In this document: piece by piece, positions 44,231-51,672 of the stretch
How the letters are laid out: each line of letters starts with the position of its first letter
Position numbering within the stretch: position 1 is the stretch's first letter
From: Opitutales bacterium
GTDB taxonomy: Bacteria; Verrucomicrobiota; Verrucomicrobiia; Opitutales; UBA953
DNA length: 51,672 bases
NCBI GenBank assembly: GCA_017935025.1
Contig: JAGBIL010000024.1
Span: forward strand, 1-51,672
Reading direction: 5' to 3'
Notes under the pieces: generated by a model
Seen by the model: only the letters and a program-made list of their open reading frames with translations
What the model was told of the DNA's origin: nothing
Databases searched by the model: none
Program-made: the position numbers and the translations under genes

Positions 44231-46171
44231 TCAAAACTCAATTTCAAAGGGAATTCGCGCGTAAACGTGGTTCGGGTCGTTGAATGCGCGTAGACGTTGC
44301 GCCGTGCGGCGGAGATTTTTTACCGCTGTATGCAAAGCGGGATTGTTTCCGCAAAGCGCAAGTTCTGCCGCTTTCGCAGACGCGACGGGAACGGGCGCAT
44401 TACTGAAGCGGTCCACCAATTCCTGGTAGCGGTTTACGGCACCGGGGACGGAGAAAATCGGTGCGTCATCGTCAAGATTTGCGGCTTTTTTTGCAAAATC
44501 GATGGCGTTGACCAAGCCGCCAAACTCGTCAATGAGCTTGTTGTTTTTGGCGGAAAGCCCGTCCCAAACCTGGCCTTGAGCGACGGCATCGACTTCGTCA
44601 ACGCTCATTCCGCGCGCGTCGGCAACGAATTTCAAAAAGTCTGCGTAAATCCGGTCCGTCGATTTTTGAATCAGTGCCATTTCCTGCGGGGTCTTCGGGC
44701 GGCGTAATGTGTCGATTTCGGCAAAAGGCGCGGAAAGTACGGCTTCGGAATTGACACCGATTTGTTTCCCGAAATTTTCCAGATTAAAAATGACCCCGAA
44801 AACGCCGATGGAACCGGTAATCGTCGACGGCTCGGCAAAAACTTTTTTCGCAGGCGTGGAAATCCAGTAGCCGCCGCTTGCCGCAATATCGCCCATCGAA
44901 ACGACAAACGTTTTTTTCGCGGCGAGCAATTCGGCTTCGCGGCGGATTTGTTCACTGGCAAAGGCGGACCCGCCCGGACTGTTGATGCGCAAGACGACGG
45001 CTTTGACGGAATCGTCGTTGCGAAGTTCACGCAATGCTCGTGCAAACCACGCGCCGCCGACTTCGTTGGTCGCGCCCACGCCGTCCACGATTTCGCCCTC
45101 GGCGTAAACGACGGCGAGGCTCGGCGTAAGCGCTTCGAGTTCTTCGGGCGCGGGAACGCCGTTGCCGAAAATGATCGGCGGCTCGACGGAAATTTCCTGC
45201 ACGCGCAGATAATCGTCGAGCGAGATTTGGCGGAACGAATGAGTCGTTTCGTCCGTTCCCGCGACGTCTTTCAGGCGCTCAATCATTTCGTCTTCGTAGA
45301 GCGCGGCATCGACAAATTTTTTCTCAACGGCTTCCTGCGCGGGAACGTAGCCCTGCGTGGTGACGGCTTGCGTAAAATCTTCTGCGAGGCGCGTTTTTTC
45401 TTCGTCGCTTGCCAGCTTTTCGGCGCGTGCGGTGAAAATCCGCTGAATCGAAAGTCCCCAAAGGGTGTTGATGAGGCGGGTGCGCTGTTCGCGGTCTTCG
45501 GGGCTCATTTGGTCGGAGATGAGCGGTTCGACGGCGGATTTGTGTGAGCCCACGCGTGTGATTTGCACTCCGACACCGATGTTTTCGAGAAGATTTTTGA
45601 AATAAAGTCCGGTCGAGCTCAAACCGTTAATCGGCAATTCGGAAAACGGGTGAAGCCAAATTTCGTCCGCCGCCGTGGAAAGCAGATAATCCTTGTAGCT
45701 CGGCGACGGCAGGTACGCGAAAACGGGTTTTCCGCTCGCCGTGCGGAATCCGGTCAGCGCGCCGTGCAGTTCGGAGGTCGAGGCGAGCCCGTTCCCGCCG
45801 GAAAAACTTCCTCCAATCAGGAGCACGCCGGCGATGTTGTCGTCTCCCGCCGCCGTTTCGAGCGCCTGAAGCGTATCGAGCAAGCCGTATGCACCTTGGG
45901 TTCCGCCGGAGAAAATTCCGGGAGTGTTGGCGGGGCTGAGCGTCGGCGCATCCGAAAAACCGCGGGAAAGGTCGATTACCAGGAGCGTTTCGCTTTCCGG
46001 CGGAGTCGGTTTTTCCGTTCCGTTAAGTTTGGCTCCTACCGTTTCGGAAACGGAGCTCACCATGAGACCGAGCATTGCGAAAAAACCGAAAAACAGGAAA
46101 AAAACCAATGCCGTGACGGAAAAACAGGAGCCGAAAAAACTTGCAACGACTTGCTTTAAAAACGCTTTCAT
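44231..46171 (-). CDS. sppA: Signal peptide peptidase SppA, 67K type
   Basis: From ATG 46171 the product is 646 residues with an N-terminal membrane helix (about 15-40) and two tandem peptidase S49 domains. The catalytic Lys is in RVGSHKSAVEP of the first domain and the catalytic Ser in MGDIAASGGYWIST of the second, the split arrangement of the long, enterobacterial-type SppA. It degrades cleaved signal peptides in the inner membrane. An earlier TTG start at 46180 is possible. Confidence 0.93.
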   Translation of the reverse strand: MKAFLKQVVASFFGSCFSVTALVFFLFFGFFAMLGLMVSSVSETVGAKLNGTEKPTPPESETLLVIDLSRGFSDAPTLSPANTPGIFSGGTQGAYGLLDTLQALETAAGDDNIAGVLLIGGSFSGGNGLASTSELHGALTGFRTASGKPVFAYLPSPSYKDYLLSTAADEIWLHPFSELPINGLSSTGLYFKNLLENIGVGVQITRVGSHKSAVEPLISDQMSPEDREQRTRLINTLWGLSIQRIFTARAEKLASDEEKTRLAEDFTQAVTTQGYVPAQEAVEKKFVDAALYEDEMIERLKDVAGTDETTHSFRQISLDDYLRVQEISVEPPIIFGNGVPAPEELEALTPSLAVVYAEGEIVDGVGATNEVGGAWFARALRELRNDDSVKAVVLRINSPGGSAFASEQIRREAELLAAKKTFVVSMGDIAASGGYWISTPAKKVFAEPSTITGSIGVFGVIFNLENFGKQIGVNSEAVLSAPFAEIDTLRRPKTPQEMALIQKSTDRIYADFLKFVADARGMSVDEVDAVAQGQVWDGLSAKNNKLIDEFGGLVNAIDFAKKAANLDDDAPIFSVPGAVNRYQELVDRFSNAPVPVASAKAAELALCGNNPALHTAVKNLRRTAQRLRAFNDPNHVYARIPFEIEF

Positions 46172-46194
46172 CGACTTCAACTTTACCCTGCGAA

Positions 46195-46240
46195 GCGTTC
46201 CCGCGCGAGAAAAAGTTGTGCCGCGGGAACGCGTTTGTTT
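46195..46240. other. Facing octamer pair with T run on the non-coding side
   Basis: GCGTTCCCGCG (46195-46205) and CGCGGGAACGC (46222-46232) form an 11-bp stem. The T-rich tract (GTTTGTTTTT) follows on the plus strand, where no gene is read; the flanking genes run on the minus strand without a T run. So it is a hairpin that does not look like a terminator for them. Confidence 0.7.
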
Positions 46241-47005
46241 TTAAGCGAGGAGAAACGAGCGGATTTTTCCGGCAAGTTCGGGCGAAACGCCGAGCGCTTC
46301 ACGCAAAAAGCGTTCCCGCGAGCCCCACGCTTTTTCGATTTCGTCGAGCGCGGCTTCGAGAAATTGCGGGAACACCGTCATCAGCACTTCGAGCGTTTCC
46401 GGCGGAATGATTTCGAGCAAGCGGTGAACGGAGCGCTCATTTGTCGGAATCGTGTTTTTTCGCGAGAGCAAAAAATCTTCGCGAATGTCGGAATCGCTTA
46501 CGCCGAGCACGGAATAAAGCATTGCGGCGGCGAATCCCGTGCGGTCTTTTCCGCCGGTGCAGTGGAAGACGAGCGGGAAGTTTTCCGGATTGTCAAACAG
46601 CGAGAAAAAATCGCGAAACGCGGAGTGGCGTTCCCGCGCGAAAGAGCGGTTGGCTTCTTCCATCAGCGCGAGTGCGCCCTGCGGGGAAAGTCCGCGCGTG
46701 AGCCGTTCTTCGAAAAACCCTTCCGGCGTGTCGAAAAAAACGGTCAGCGAAAGTCGGCGAACCTGCGGGCGTGCGTAGTTTGTCGGGTTACGGCGTTGCT
46801 CGCCGGGCGAGCGGAAATCGACAATCGTGCGGATTCCGAGCGCGTCCAAAACCGCTTCGCCTTCCGGCAGGATTTTGTCAAATTTCGCGCTGCGAAAAAC
46901 GAGCCCGCGACGCACGGTGCGTCCGCCGAGCCCGACAAGTCCGCCCAAGTCGCGAAAATTTTTCACGCCGGGAACATCGATTTCTCTGCTCGCGGGAACG
47001 CTCAT
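46241..47005 (-). CDS. Tyrosine/phosphoinositide phosphatase-like protein
   Basis: From ATG 47005 the product is 254 residues of the PTP superfamily (Y_phosphatase3 type). The N-terminus has VPGVKNFRDLGGL, typical of this group, and the P-loop is HCTGGKDRTG with the catalytic Cys and Arg. Relatives act on phosphotyrosine or phosphoinositides; the substrate is unknown. Its start overlaps the rlmD-like stop by 3-4 bases, so translation is likely coupled. Confidence 0.88.
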   Translation of the reverse strand: MSVPASREIDVPGVKNFRDLGGLVGLGGRTVRRGLVFRSAKFDKILPEGEAVLDALGIRTIVDFRSPGEQRRNPTNYARPQVRRLSLTVFFDTPEGFFEERLTRGLSPQGALALMEEANRSFARERHSAFRDFFSLFDNPENFPLVFHCTGGKDRTGFAAAMLYSVLGVSDSDIREDFLLSRKNTIPTNERSVHRLLEIIPPETLEVLMTVFPQFLEAALDEIEKAWGSRERFLREALGVSPELAGKIRSFLLA

Positions 47006-48258
47006 TTTCTGACGAGAACGGCGATGTTTTCGATGTGTCGCGTTTGCGGGAACAAGTCGAACGGCTGAACTTCTTCGAGCGCGTATTTCCCGCTTGCGAG
47101 AATCATTTGGAGGTCGCGCGCCTGCGTGTCCGGCCCGCACGAAACGTAAACGACGCGCTTCGGTGCGAATGCGAGCAGTTGCGAAATGAACGCTTCGTCG
47201 CAGCCTTTGCGCGGCGGGTCGATAATCAGCGCAGTTTCTTCCGGTGCGAACGGAACTTTCGCAAAAATAATTTCGGACGACCCGGCGGTGAATTCGCAGT
47301 TGCTCAAGCCGTTTGCCTTCGCGTTTTCGCGGGCTTTGACGACGGCGTCTTCACTGACTTCCACGCCGAGCACTTTTTCAAAATATTTCGCGGCGGAAAG
47401 TGCAAAAAGCCCGCTCCCGCAATAAGTATCCACGAGAAATTTACATTCGCCGTTCCCGCGCGCGGCGCGCACGCCGAAATCGACAAATTCCGGCAGGATA
47501 AACGGATTGTTCTGGAAAAAATCTCCGGCGACGAATTTCAAAACCAAATCGCCGACGCGTTCGGAAACCGGTGCTTTGTGGTCGGTGGCGATACCTTCGC
47601 GTGTTTCGCGGATGAGCATCGTTACGCCGCGACGAAACTCGCCCCGCGCGGCGCGGGAACGCATTTGCTCGCGCAGGCGCGGGAGCGCGGCGTTTACGGC
47701 TTCCGTCGCAATCGGGCACGCGGGAACGTCGACGATGCGGCGCGAGGTTCCCGCTGCGAGAAATCCGATGGGGAAATCTTTTTCGCCTTGGCGCGGGCGC
47801 TCGAAGTGCGGCGTGATTTTCGAGCGGTAGCCGTATTGTTTCGGCGAGCCGCGGCAGGGATTCACGGGAAACGAAATTTTCCCGAGGCGTTCGAGCAACT
47901 CCGAAACCTGCTGGGTTTTCCATGTGAGTTGCGCGCCGTATTCAAAGTTTTGATACTGGCAACCGCCGCATTTCCCGAAAAGCGGGCAGCGCGGCTCGAC
48001 GCGCTCTTTCGCGGGAACGAGGACTTCGACCAAGTCCGCCCGGGAAAAGTTTTTCGCGTTGTGCCAGACGCGCGCTTTGATGCGTTCGCCCGGAAGCGCG
48101 CCGGAAACGAAAACGACCCAGCCGTCGTGCCGCGCGACGCCCTCGCCGAGATTTGTCAGCGTGGCAACTTCGAGTTCCAATTCCTGATGGTAGGCGAACG
48201 GTTCCGCCTTAAACTTCGCGGGAACGCGCGCCGCCTTGTTTTGAAAATCCGTCTTCAT
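47002..48258 (-). CDS. rlmD: 23S rRNA (uracil-C5)-methyltransferase, RlmD/TrmA family
   Basis: From ATG 48258 the product is 418 residues: N-terminal TRAM domain (about 15-75), an iron-sulfur cysteine set (CPLFGKCGGCQYQ and a fourth Cys further on), the SAM-binding VDTYCGSGLFALSAA, DPPRKG and the catalytic VSCGPDTQARD. It methylates a uridine of 23S rRNA, as RlmD (U1939) or RlmCD do. Which position is modified cannot be told. It overlaps the phosphatase gene (ATGA). Confidence 0.88.
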   Translation of the reverse strand: MKTDFQNKAARVPAKFKAEPFAYHQELELEVATLTNLGEGVARHDGWVVFVSGALPGERIKARVWHNAKNFSRADLVEVLVPAKERVEPRCPLFGKCGGCQYQNFEYGAQLTWKTQQVSELLERLGKISFPVNPCRGSPKQYGYRSKITPHFERPRQGEKDFPIGFLAAGTSRRIVDVPACPIATEAVNAALPRLREQMRSRAARGEFRRGVTMLIRETREGIATDHKAPVSERVGDLVLKFVAGDFFQNNPFILPEFVDFGVRAARGNGECKFLVDTYCGSGLFALSAAKYFEKVLGVEVSEDAVVKARENAKANGLSNCEFTAGSSEIIFAKVPFAPEETALIIDPPRKGCDEAFISQLLAFAPKRVVYVSCGPDTQARDLQMILASGKYALEEVQPFDLFPQTRHIENIAVLVRK

Positions 48259-48304
48259 GGAAAATTTACGAAATCCCGGCAACTTTCAAAAAGGTCGCTT
48301 TTTT

Positions 48305-48877
48305 TTACGAGCCCGGATGGGTTGCGGGAACGGCGGCAAGCTCCGGCGGAAGCGCGTCGGGCTGATACGTCGGGAACGAAAGTTCGAGTAGCGAGACGGC
48401 GGGCATCGGAAGCGTCGCGTTGCCTGCCGAGCGGTCAACAAGCATTGCGCACGCGACGGGAACGCCACCCCACGCCTTAATGATGTCCGCACATTCGACA
48501 ACGCGTCCGCCGCGCGTAACGACATCTTCCGCGACGAGAATTTTTTCGCCCGGCGCAATTTTGAAGTTGCGGCGAAGAACGAGTTTGTTGTCTTCCTTTT
48601 CCGCGAAAATGAAGCGCACACCGAGCTGGCGAGCGATTTCCTGCCCGACGACCAAGCCGCCCATTGCGGGCGCGAGAACCGTTTCGACTCCGAGGTCTTT
48701 CAGTTTCGGAAGGAGCAGTTCGACGAGGCGCGAAACTTTGTCCATGTATTGGCAAACTTGCGCGCACTGGAAGTAGTTGGCGCTGTGAAGCCCGCTGCGC
48801 AGGATAAAATGCCCGGAGAGGAGGGCACCGCTTTCTTTGAAAATGTTGAGAACTTCTTCTTGGATTTGAGAATTCAT
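48305..48877 (-). CDS. pyrE: Orotate phosphoribosyltransferase
   Basis: The 190-residue enzyme makes orotidine monophosphate from orotate and PRPP. The PRPP loop is ILVAEDVVTRGGRVVECADI, and GALLSGHFILRSGLHSANYFQCAQV and GLVVGQEIARQLGVRFIFAEKE are typical. Other pyr genes are not adjacent. The AAATTGAAATTT spacer motif occurs upstream at about 48916. Confidence 0.93.
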   Translation of the reverse strand: MNSQIQEEVLNIFKESGALLSGHFILRSGLHSANYFQCAQVCQYMDKVSRLVELLLPKLKDLGVETVLAPAMGGLVVGQEIARQLGVRFIFAEKEDNKLVLRRNFKIAPGEKILVAEDVVTRGGRVVECADIIKAWGGVPVACAMLVDRSAGNATLPMPAVSLLELSFPTYQPDALPPELAAVPATHPGS

Positions 48878-48949
48878 AGCGGCGCTAAGTATGCGCGTTC
48901 CCGCCGCTTTTCTGCAAATTGAAATTTGTCGCGGGAAAATTTTGCGGCG

Positions 48950-50773
48950 TCAGTTTTTCTTCTTTTGTTCGAGTCGCTCGGCGCGGCGTTCCTGCGGAGT
49001 CATTTTGGCGCGGCGTTCCCGTTCGGCGTGTTTTTCTTCGGCTCCGGCTTTGCCGATGAGGGCACCGCGTTCTTCAAGGAGGAAACGGATGGCCCGGGTG
49101 CGGTCGGATTTTTTCGCGAGGTCGAGCGGCGTTTCGCCGGCGTGGTCGCGTTCGTTTACGTTGATGTCGGTGGAAAGCAGGTAGGAAACGGCGGAGGCGC
49201 TTCCCGCGATAACGGCGTAGTGCAGGGCGTTTCTTCCGGTAACGGGATCGGAGAGGTTGGGGCTCGTTCCGTATTCGATGAGAACGCGCAGGATTTCGAT
49301 GAGGTTTTCGTTGTCTTTGGCGGAGCGGTTTGCCGAAATCAGAGAAAACGCACGCATGAAAAGAGGGTCGCCGACGAGGGAATTGATTCCGGCGACGGGA
49401 TCAATGTTGAGCTCATTGAAAAGGAGGTAAAACATTTCCGCGTTTGCATGATTTACGGCGATGTGCAGAGGCGTTTCGTTTGCGCGGTTTTTCTCGGTTA
49501 CGGGCGCGCCGGAATTGAGAAGGAAGCGGACGACTTCGCGGGCGTTGTCCCCGGCGGCGACGGCGAGGTGCAGGGGCGTGTTGCGGTCGTTGTCGGCGGC
49601 GGAGATCAGTTTCGGATATTTTTTTGCGACAAATTCCGCCAAGTCCTCGCGTCCCGAGATGCAAAGATAGTGGAACGGAACGCGCCCGTATTTGTCTTTG
49701 CGCGCGTGGATTTTAGAGCCGGATTCAAGTTCCATCATCCGATGGATTTCCCGGAATGCGGAAAAAGGAATTTCGACTTGCTCACAAAGACGGTGCAGGG
49801 GCGTTTTTTGGTCCAAATCGAAAGCGATAATCGGCGTTCCCGCCGCGATGAGTTCGCGGACGGCTTGGACATCGCCGTCTTTCACGGCAAGGTGAAGAAC
49901 GGTTTCGCGCGTGGCTTGGAAAACTTTTTTCGGGGCGGTTTCGCGGGAACGCGTCGGGTATTTGCGCGGTTTTTTCAGGCGGACTTCGACTTTCCCGAAG
50001 GTCGGGCGTTTGCTCGGAGAATAGATTTTTCTGCCGCGTAAAATGCGGAACATAGTTTCGGAGTTGGCGTAATCGCGGGCGGTTTTCCCGTTGGTCAGAT
50101 CATTGGCTTCGCCGTCGGCGCCGTAGCCGACGAGAAGTTTTGCCAGCGAGTCCTGTCCTTCCCGGACGCAGGTCATCAGCGCAGTTTTTCCCCAGCCGTC
50201 GCGAAAATCCGTCGGGTAGCCGTAATCGAGAATGAGCTGGAGCATACGGATCTTTTGTGTGCGGGAAACTTGCGGAGACGCGCAGATAATCGCCGTGGCG
50301 ACACTGAAGTTTTTTAGACCCATTTTTTCGTTTTCGGTAACAAACGTGGTCAGCGATTTCAGCGTTCCCGCGGAAGAACCCGCGTCTCCCTGAAGATTCA
50401 AAACGTTCGTTTTTGCACCGAAATCGAGCAGGATTTCGACGGCTTCGACGTTGCCGCCGTACGCGAGGCGGATAATCGGATAGTCGCCCACGCGCGTGCG
50501 CGCGTTCGGGTTTGCGCCGTTGAGAAGGGCACCGCGAAGTCCGCCCAGGTCGGTCCAGCCGAGGAGAACGAGTTCGTCGCCGGAAATCTTGGCGTTTTCC
50601 TTGCGTTGCGTGGAGACGGGTTGCGGATCGGTTTTTGCGGGAACGCGTTTTTCGGGCGGCGTTTCGTCTGCGGATACGGCGCACGGGAACGCAAAGGAAA
50701 GAGCGATAATTAGAGCTCCGAGGAAGCGGGCGGCGTTTCGGAAAATCCGGTTTTGAGGGAAAGCACAAGACAT
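48950..50773 (-). CDS. Exported ankyrin-repeat protein
   Basis: From ATG 50773 the product is 607 residues with a signal peptide (FLGALIIALSFAFPCAVSA) and about ten ankyrin repeats, for example GDYPIIRLAYGGNVEAVEILLDFGAKTN, NTPLHLAVAAGDNAREVVRFLLNSGAP and GETPLDLAKKSDRTRAIRFLLEERGA. A basic linker (about 245-285) divides an N-terminal and a C-terminal set. The end is Arg/Lys-rich. Ankyrin stacks bind proteins; the partner is unknown. TTG at 50809 is an alternative start. Confidence 0.85.
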   Translation of the reverse strand: MSCAFPQNRIFRNAARFLGALIIALSFAFPCAVSADETPPEKRVPAKTDPQPVSTQRKENAKISGDELVLLGWTDLGGLRGALLNGANPNARTRVGDYPIIRLAYGGNVEAVEILLDFGAKTNVLNLQGDAGSSAGTLKSLTTFVTENEKMGLKNFSVATAIICASPQVSRTQKIRMLQLILDYGYPTDFRDGWGKTALMTCVREGQDSLAKLLVGYGADGEANDLTNGKTARDYANSETMFRILRGRKIYSPSKRPTFGKVEVRLKKPRKYPTRSRETAPKKVFQATRETVLHLAVKDGDVQAVRELIAAGTPIIAFDLDQKTPLHRLCEQVEIPFSAFREIHRMMELESGSKIHARKDKYGRVPFHYLCISGREDLAEFVAKKYPKLISAADNDRNTPLHLAVAAGDNAREVVRFLLNSGAPVTEKNRANETPLHIAVNHANAEMFYLLFNELNIDPVAGINSLVGDPLFMRAFSLISANRSAKDNENLIEILRVLIEYGTSPNLSDPVTGRNALHYAVIAGSASAVSYLLSTDINVNERDHAGETPLDLAKKSDRTRAIRFLLEERGALIGKAGAEEKHAERERRAKMTPQERRAERLEQKKKN

Positions 50774-51013
50774 GACCGCAAGGGTATTTTTTCCGAAATG
50801 CCGCGTCAAATTTCAATTTGGCGGAAATTTGATGCCGCGAATAACCGCCAATAAACTCGTGTTTGTTCGTGGGTTTAATGGCTTCGAACGCCCCCAAAAA
50901 AAGTCTTGCGCACCTCGGGGTTTCTTTTGCGAAAATCCCGCTCAAAAATTGGGACAAAACGCAGGGAAAAACTTGCGCGGAAAAAGTCTCTTTCAACTTC
51001 AAAACGATCACTT

Positions 51014-51672
51014 ATGAAATCATCAAAAATTCTTATTCTGCTAACCTTCGCGGCGACGGCGCTTTCCGCCGTTCCCGTGTTTGCGGCACCGGAAAACCAC
51101 GAAGAATTTGCGCGGCAATACATGCCGGAATCGCAAGCCGTGTTTGAACGCTTCCGTAAGGATTGCGCGGAAACGCAAAAACTCCGCGAATCGCTCGCTG
51201 AAGATTTGCGCGTGATGAATCGTGCGCTCGACAACGATGCTGCCTTTTGTGCTCTTTCCGAAAAAATCGCGGAACTCGAAAAGCGCGAATCCGAGTGGGC
51301 AAATACAATCAAAGATGCTTTTTTCAAGCACAAGGCGGGAATGATTACGTCCGAAAAACTTAGTGATACAGATGCCGTTCTCGCGAAGAACGCTATCGCT
51401 TGGGAAAACGACGTGCTCAAAAATTTAATTAAAAATTCCGTCGCGATGTTCGGTGTTCCCGTAACGGTGAAAATCCCGGGGCGCAACTACGCGTTCGGGA
51501 AATACGAGGTCACGCAGAAGCAGTATGAAGCGGTAATGAAAAATAATCCGTCGGAATTCAAAGGCGAAAATCTTCCCGTAGAAAATGTTTCGTGGGACGA
51601 TGCCGTGGAATTTTGTAAAAAGCTGACGGAACGGGAACGCGCTTTGGGGCGGATTTCGATGAATCAGGAATA
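51014..51672 (+). CDS. SUMF1/formylglycine-generating enzyme-like protein (5' part)
   Basis: The frame opens at ATG 51014 and runs off the window (219 codons). It has a signal peptide ([20 protein letters not shown]), a helical region (about 25-130, rich in Glu/Lys), then the start of an FGE-sulfatase fold: [49 protein letters not shown]. The family includes sulfatase-activating enzymes and many non-catalytic relatives, so function cannot be fixed. The catalytic cysteines would lie outside the window. No Shine-Dalgarno sequence is visible. Confidence 0.85.
   Translation, partial: MKSSKILILLTFAATALSAVPVFAAPENHEEFARQYMPESQAVFERFRKDCAETQKLRESLAEDLRVMNRALDNDAAFCALSEKIAELEKRESEWANTIKDAFFKHKAGMITSEKLSDTDAVLAKNAIAWENDVLKNLIKNSVAMFGVPVTVKIPGRNYAFGKYEVTQKQYEAVMKNNPSEFKGENLPVENVSWDDAVEFCKKLTERERALGRISMNQE

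Larger units (their letters stand above)
1..51672. repeat. Dispersed octamer CGGGAACG / CGTTCCCG
   Basis: By hand count the octamer occurs about 165 times, roughly 80 in each orientation, most often as GCGGGAACGC. A rough chance expectation for this base composition is two or three. Copies lie inside genes in all reading frames (encoding AGT, VPA, RSR, RER, AFP or GNx) and in spacers, and as facing pairs in terminators (10024, 13695, 23931, 29639, 35275). They are sparse in 10873-13659, nusA, the infB G domain and the ribosomal protein genes. Confidence 0.9.

Noticed and set aside
46771..48480. Long plus-strand frame of 569 codons
   Set aside because: It is the shadow of the rlmD-like, phosphatase and pyrE genes on the minus strand, which have clear family motifs.
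1..51672. Octamer as adapter or assembly contamination
   Set aside because: Copies are embedded in conserved coding frames with correct protein motifs and in varied flanks, so they belong to the genome.

Overview
The window looks like a chromosomal segment of a Gram-negative bacterium of the Verrucomicrobiota, probably class Opitutia. Three proteins end in a PEP-CTERM sorting signal of nearly identical sequence (IPEPSAFGLLAG...). There is an LptD-like outer-membrane protein and a GT9 heptosyltransferase gene (both point to lipopolysaccharide), a non-mevalonate isoprenoid gene, a menaquinone methylase, a SMUG1-type uracil-DNA glycosylase and an all-zinc-free set of L31/L33/L36 ribosomal proteins. 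The lineage call is inference from gene content; no rRNA or tRNA gene was found.

Layout. 1-659: 5' part of a secreted IdeS/Mac-like cysteine protease gene, minus strand. 0.7-2.3 kb: two-subunit L-serine dehydratase. 2.4-5.2 kb: secreted protein, ubiE/menG, ispE. 5.4-8.8 kb: two translationally coupled envelope proteins, then trpS. 9.0-10.0 kb: superoxide dismutase fused in frame to the promoter and signal peptide of an IdeS-like gene. 10-13.7 kb: a repeat-filled spacer and a large surface PEP-CTERM protein. 14-19.8 kb (minus): queH, scpA, lptD and a CBS/DRTGG pyrophosphatase. 19.9-26 kb (plus): nusA-infB behind a leader terminator, rpmG, and a ketosynthase/acyl carrier protein pair. 26-32.5 kb (plus): a broken GT9 gene, tmk, holB, a PEP-CTERM protein, a lipoprotein, a GlcNAc kinase-like gene and holA. 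32.5-38.3 kb: rpmJ-rpmE2, a medium-chain reductase, a PEP-CTERM protein, a candidate type I toxin-antitoxin locus, argH and a universal stress protein. 38.6-44.1 kb: a lone ABC ATPase, prmC, two lipoproteins, metK, rubrerythrin and a SMUG1-like glycosylase. 44.2-51.7 kb: sppA, a tyrosine phosphatase, an rlmD-like gene, pyrE, an ankyrin protein and the start of a SUMF1-like gene.

Three signals stand out. First, the octamer CGGGAACG/CGTTCCCG occurs about 165 times by hand count, in both orientations and in every reading frame, against a few expected by chance. Several copies face each other to form the stems of rho-independent terminators, as uptake signal sequences do in Neisseria and Haemophilus. 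Second, 35.4-35.7 kb encodes a 36-residue hydrophobic peptide, a bidirectional terminator, and a second copy of the peptide's start region placed so that a convergent RNA would be antisense to the toxin start codon. This is the architecture of the Fst/par type I systems, with no obvious peptide homology. Third, the superoxide dismutase appears to have captured a secretion signal by recombination with a protease gene.

Spacers are rich in short inverted repeats and spacer repeat families. Many genes lack a clear Shine-Dalgarno sequence, so some starts are uncertain.
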